Of a stretch of 64,000 bases of DNA, positions 62,557 through 64,000 are shown piece by piece. This stretch comes from Bombyx mori (lineage: Eukaryota > Arthropoda > Insecta > Lepidoptera > Bombycidae), in assembly GCF_030269925.1 (NCBI RefSeq), contig NC_085114.1:13720001-13784000 (forward strand), in the 5' to 3' direction. The position numbers were made by a program, and so were the translations under genes. The notes under the pieces are model-generated. The model was given only the letters and a program-made list of their open reading frames with translations, searched no databases and was not told where the DNA came from. Position 1 is the stretch's first letter. The number at the start of each line of letters is the position of its first letter.

Positions 62557-62765
62557 CTTCTTTTTGTCCACCTTATCCCACTGGGTGGGATCGGCACAGC
62601 GAACTTTCTATTCCATTCTCTTCCATCAGCAGTTATCTCAACACTCACTCCTCTCTCACTCATATCGTCATTCACACACTCCATCCATGTCTTCTTCGGT
62701 CGACCTCTTCCCCCTCTACCTTGTACTTAAATTTCCGTACATCCCTTAATCACATGCGTGCATCT
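62557..62765 (-). mobile_element. RTE-like LINE 3' end, reverse
   Basis: Reverse strand of the element at 34920: TCTTCTTTTTGTCCACCTTA and GGGTGGGATCGGCACAGC, extending into broken C-terminal coding sequence. A CTGGACATACTGACGTGGGC fragment lies just before it at about 62442. Confidence 0.65.
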
Positions 62766-64000
62766 TCTCTCTACACAAGATACTTAACCGATGCCTGAAT
62801 CTCGCTCACGACATTGTCAAGATAAGCTTACATATATACAAGTTCCGAGTAACAACATTCGGACCGTCGGTCTAACGAGCAATTTCACCCGCACGCTTGA
62901 AGATCATCCCATTTGTATCCCATTATGTAAACTAATGGTACGGGTTTTATCAAAAGCATACAAGTTTCTTCATCAAATCATAAATATGTGGAAACTGTAA
63001 TCACTACATTTTTTTTGGTAATTTATGGCAAGCGCCATCGGCCGAAAGCCTCCGTGAGTATAAATAAATGGGCTATAATTTTTTTTTTATAAAAAAAAAT
63101 TGCGACTCGATTTCCCCTTCCCGTTTTACCGCTGTAGTAATGACTATAGTGGGACAATAGTAAACAAACAAAGCACGTAGTTATTTATGTCAATTATTTT
63201 ATTTCTTGCAAAGATACAAAAAGTACTTCAATATAATTCAACATTTTGAAAATGAACTTCAGTTTTTCAATTATTATCTTTCTTGTGATGCTTAGACTAA
63301 GTCTCTATTACATTTTTATACAACATAAAATTTATTTCATTGCAAAATTGTCTAAAAAATTAACCTACAAAATTAGCCAAGTAATTTTATTCAATGATTC
63401 ATCATTCTGATTATAAGAGTATTTCAATTATTAAATTAAAACTATTGCAGTGTCCTAATAACTCAAATGTCAAGTTGAGATTTGCTTTGTTATATCTTCG
63501 ATGACCAATTAACACCGTGAGTTAGTCTATACAGCCTGTGCAAAAAGAAATAGTGCCGGTAATAAGAAGTGATCTTCCTGTAAGCTCGTTCTCCAGTAGT
63601 AAAGCTGCCTATTAATAAATGACGATACTAACTTGCTACAAAACTACGTATTGAAGACATTGAAGCTTAGCAAAACCCTTATCCCTTATTATTAATATAA
63701 TTGAGACCATGACCTTCTGTTTCAAGGGCTTGTCATCTTATGGACCCTTATTATTATACTCAGACTGATCTGTTATTGCCACATGAACCCTATTCTAAAC
63801 AAAATATTAATGTTCAATGACATTCAAAGTGAAGTAATTTATTTTGATCAGTCGCTCGTAAAACCACGAAAACAATAAAGTATTCCAAACATTGTAAATA
63901 ACGTAGCGACGATAAAAAAAACTCGAGATTAAAACATAAAAGTGACTTTAATTATGTCTATGATTCGCGAATAATAACTTATTTATTTTCATTTCGAATT

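Larger units (their letters stand above)
60548..64000. other. Upstream flank of the visible cyclase exons
   Basis: Contains a diverged SINE (61745) and a LINE end (62557). The missing 5' exons may lie here or beyond the window, but none passed phase and splice checks. The last kilobase is AT-rich with nothing recognised. Confidence 0.4.

Overview
The window is AT-rich animal nuclear DNA with spliced genes and very many interspersed repeats. About thirty copies or fragments of a tRNA-headed SINE that I recognise as Bm1 point to the silkworm Bombyx mori or a very close relative. No bacterial or organellar genes, CRISPR arrays or free tRNA/rRNA genes were seen.

Two host genes can be assembled by hand, both on the minus strand and therefore head-to-tail. 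(1) An alkaline phosphatase gene occupies about 11.8-24.4 kb. Eight exons join with consistent GT..AG junctions and phases into about 483 residues with an intact active site. The C-terminus stops without a hydrophobic GPI-type tail. The 5' exon carrying the start codon and signal peptide was not found. (2) A membrane guanylate cyclase gene occupies about 41.7-60.5 kb. Eight 3' exons give about 424 residues: an extracellular-type helical segment, one transmembrane helix, a short coiled linker and a complete class III cyclase domain with guanylate-type specificity residues. There is no kinase-homology domain between membrane and cyclase. Its 5' exons lie above 60.5 kb and were not recognised.

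The rest is mostly mobile DNA. An apparently intact 3.3-kb non-LTR retrotransposon (APE endonuclease plus reverse transcriptase, 1022 codons) sits at 37.0-40.3 kb with an 11-bp target duplication. Two mariner (D34D) copies lie at 43.0-44.3 kb (pseudogene) and 54.5-55.8 kb (nearly full ORF with a late frameshift), each with TA duplications inside an older repeat. There are also three LTR-like copies, several families of short elements with ACTAG-type heads and TATAGAT-type ends (Helitron-like, Lep1-type, tentative), hAT-type MITEs, and many LINE 3' ends. Many insertions are nested, so their relative ages can be read directly.

No clear new multi-gene system was found. The least ordinary signals are an exact 8 x 90-bp minisatellite in an alkaline phosphatase intron with a full cAMP-response-element palindrome in six of eight units, a stem-loop shared by two LINE 3'-end families with a compensatory base change, a perfect 52-bp palindrome inside a SINE, and the cyclase architecture without a kinase-homology domain. 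All calls were made by eye; family names for repeats are from memory of Lepidopteran elements and were not checked against a database.
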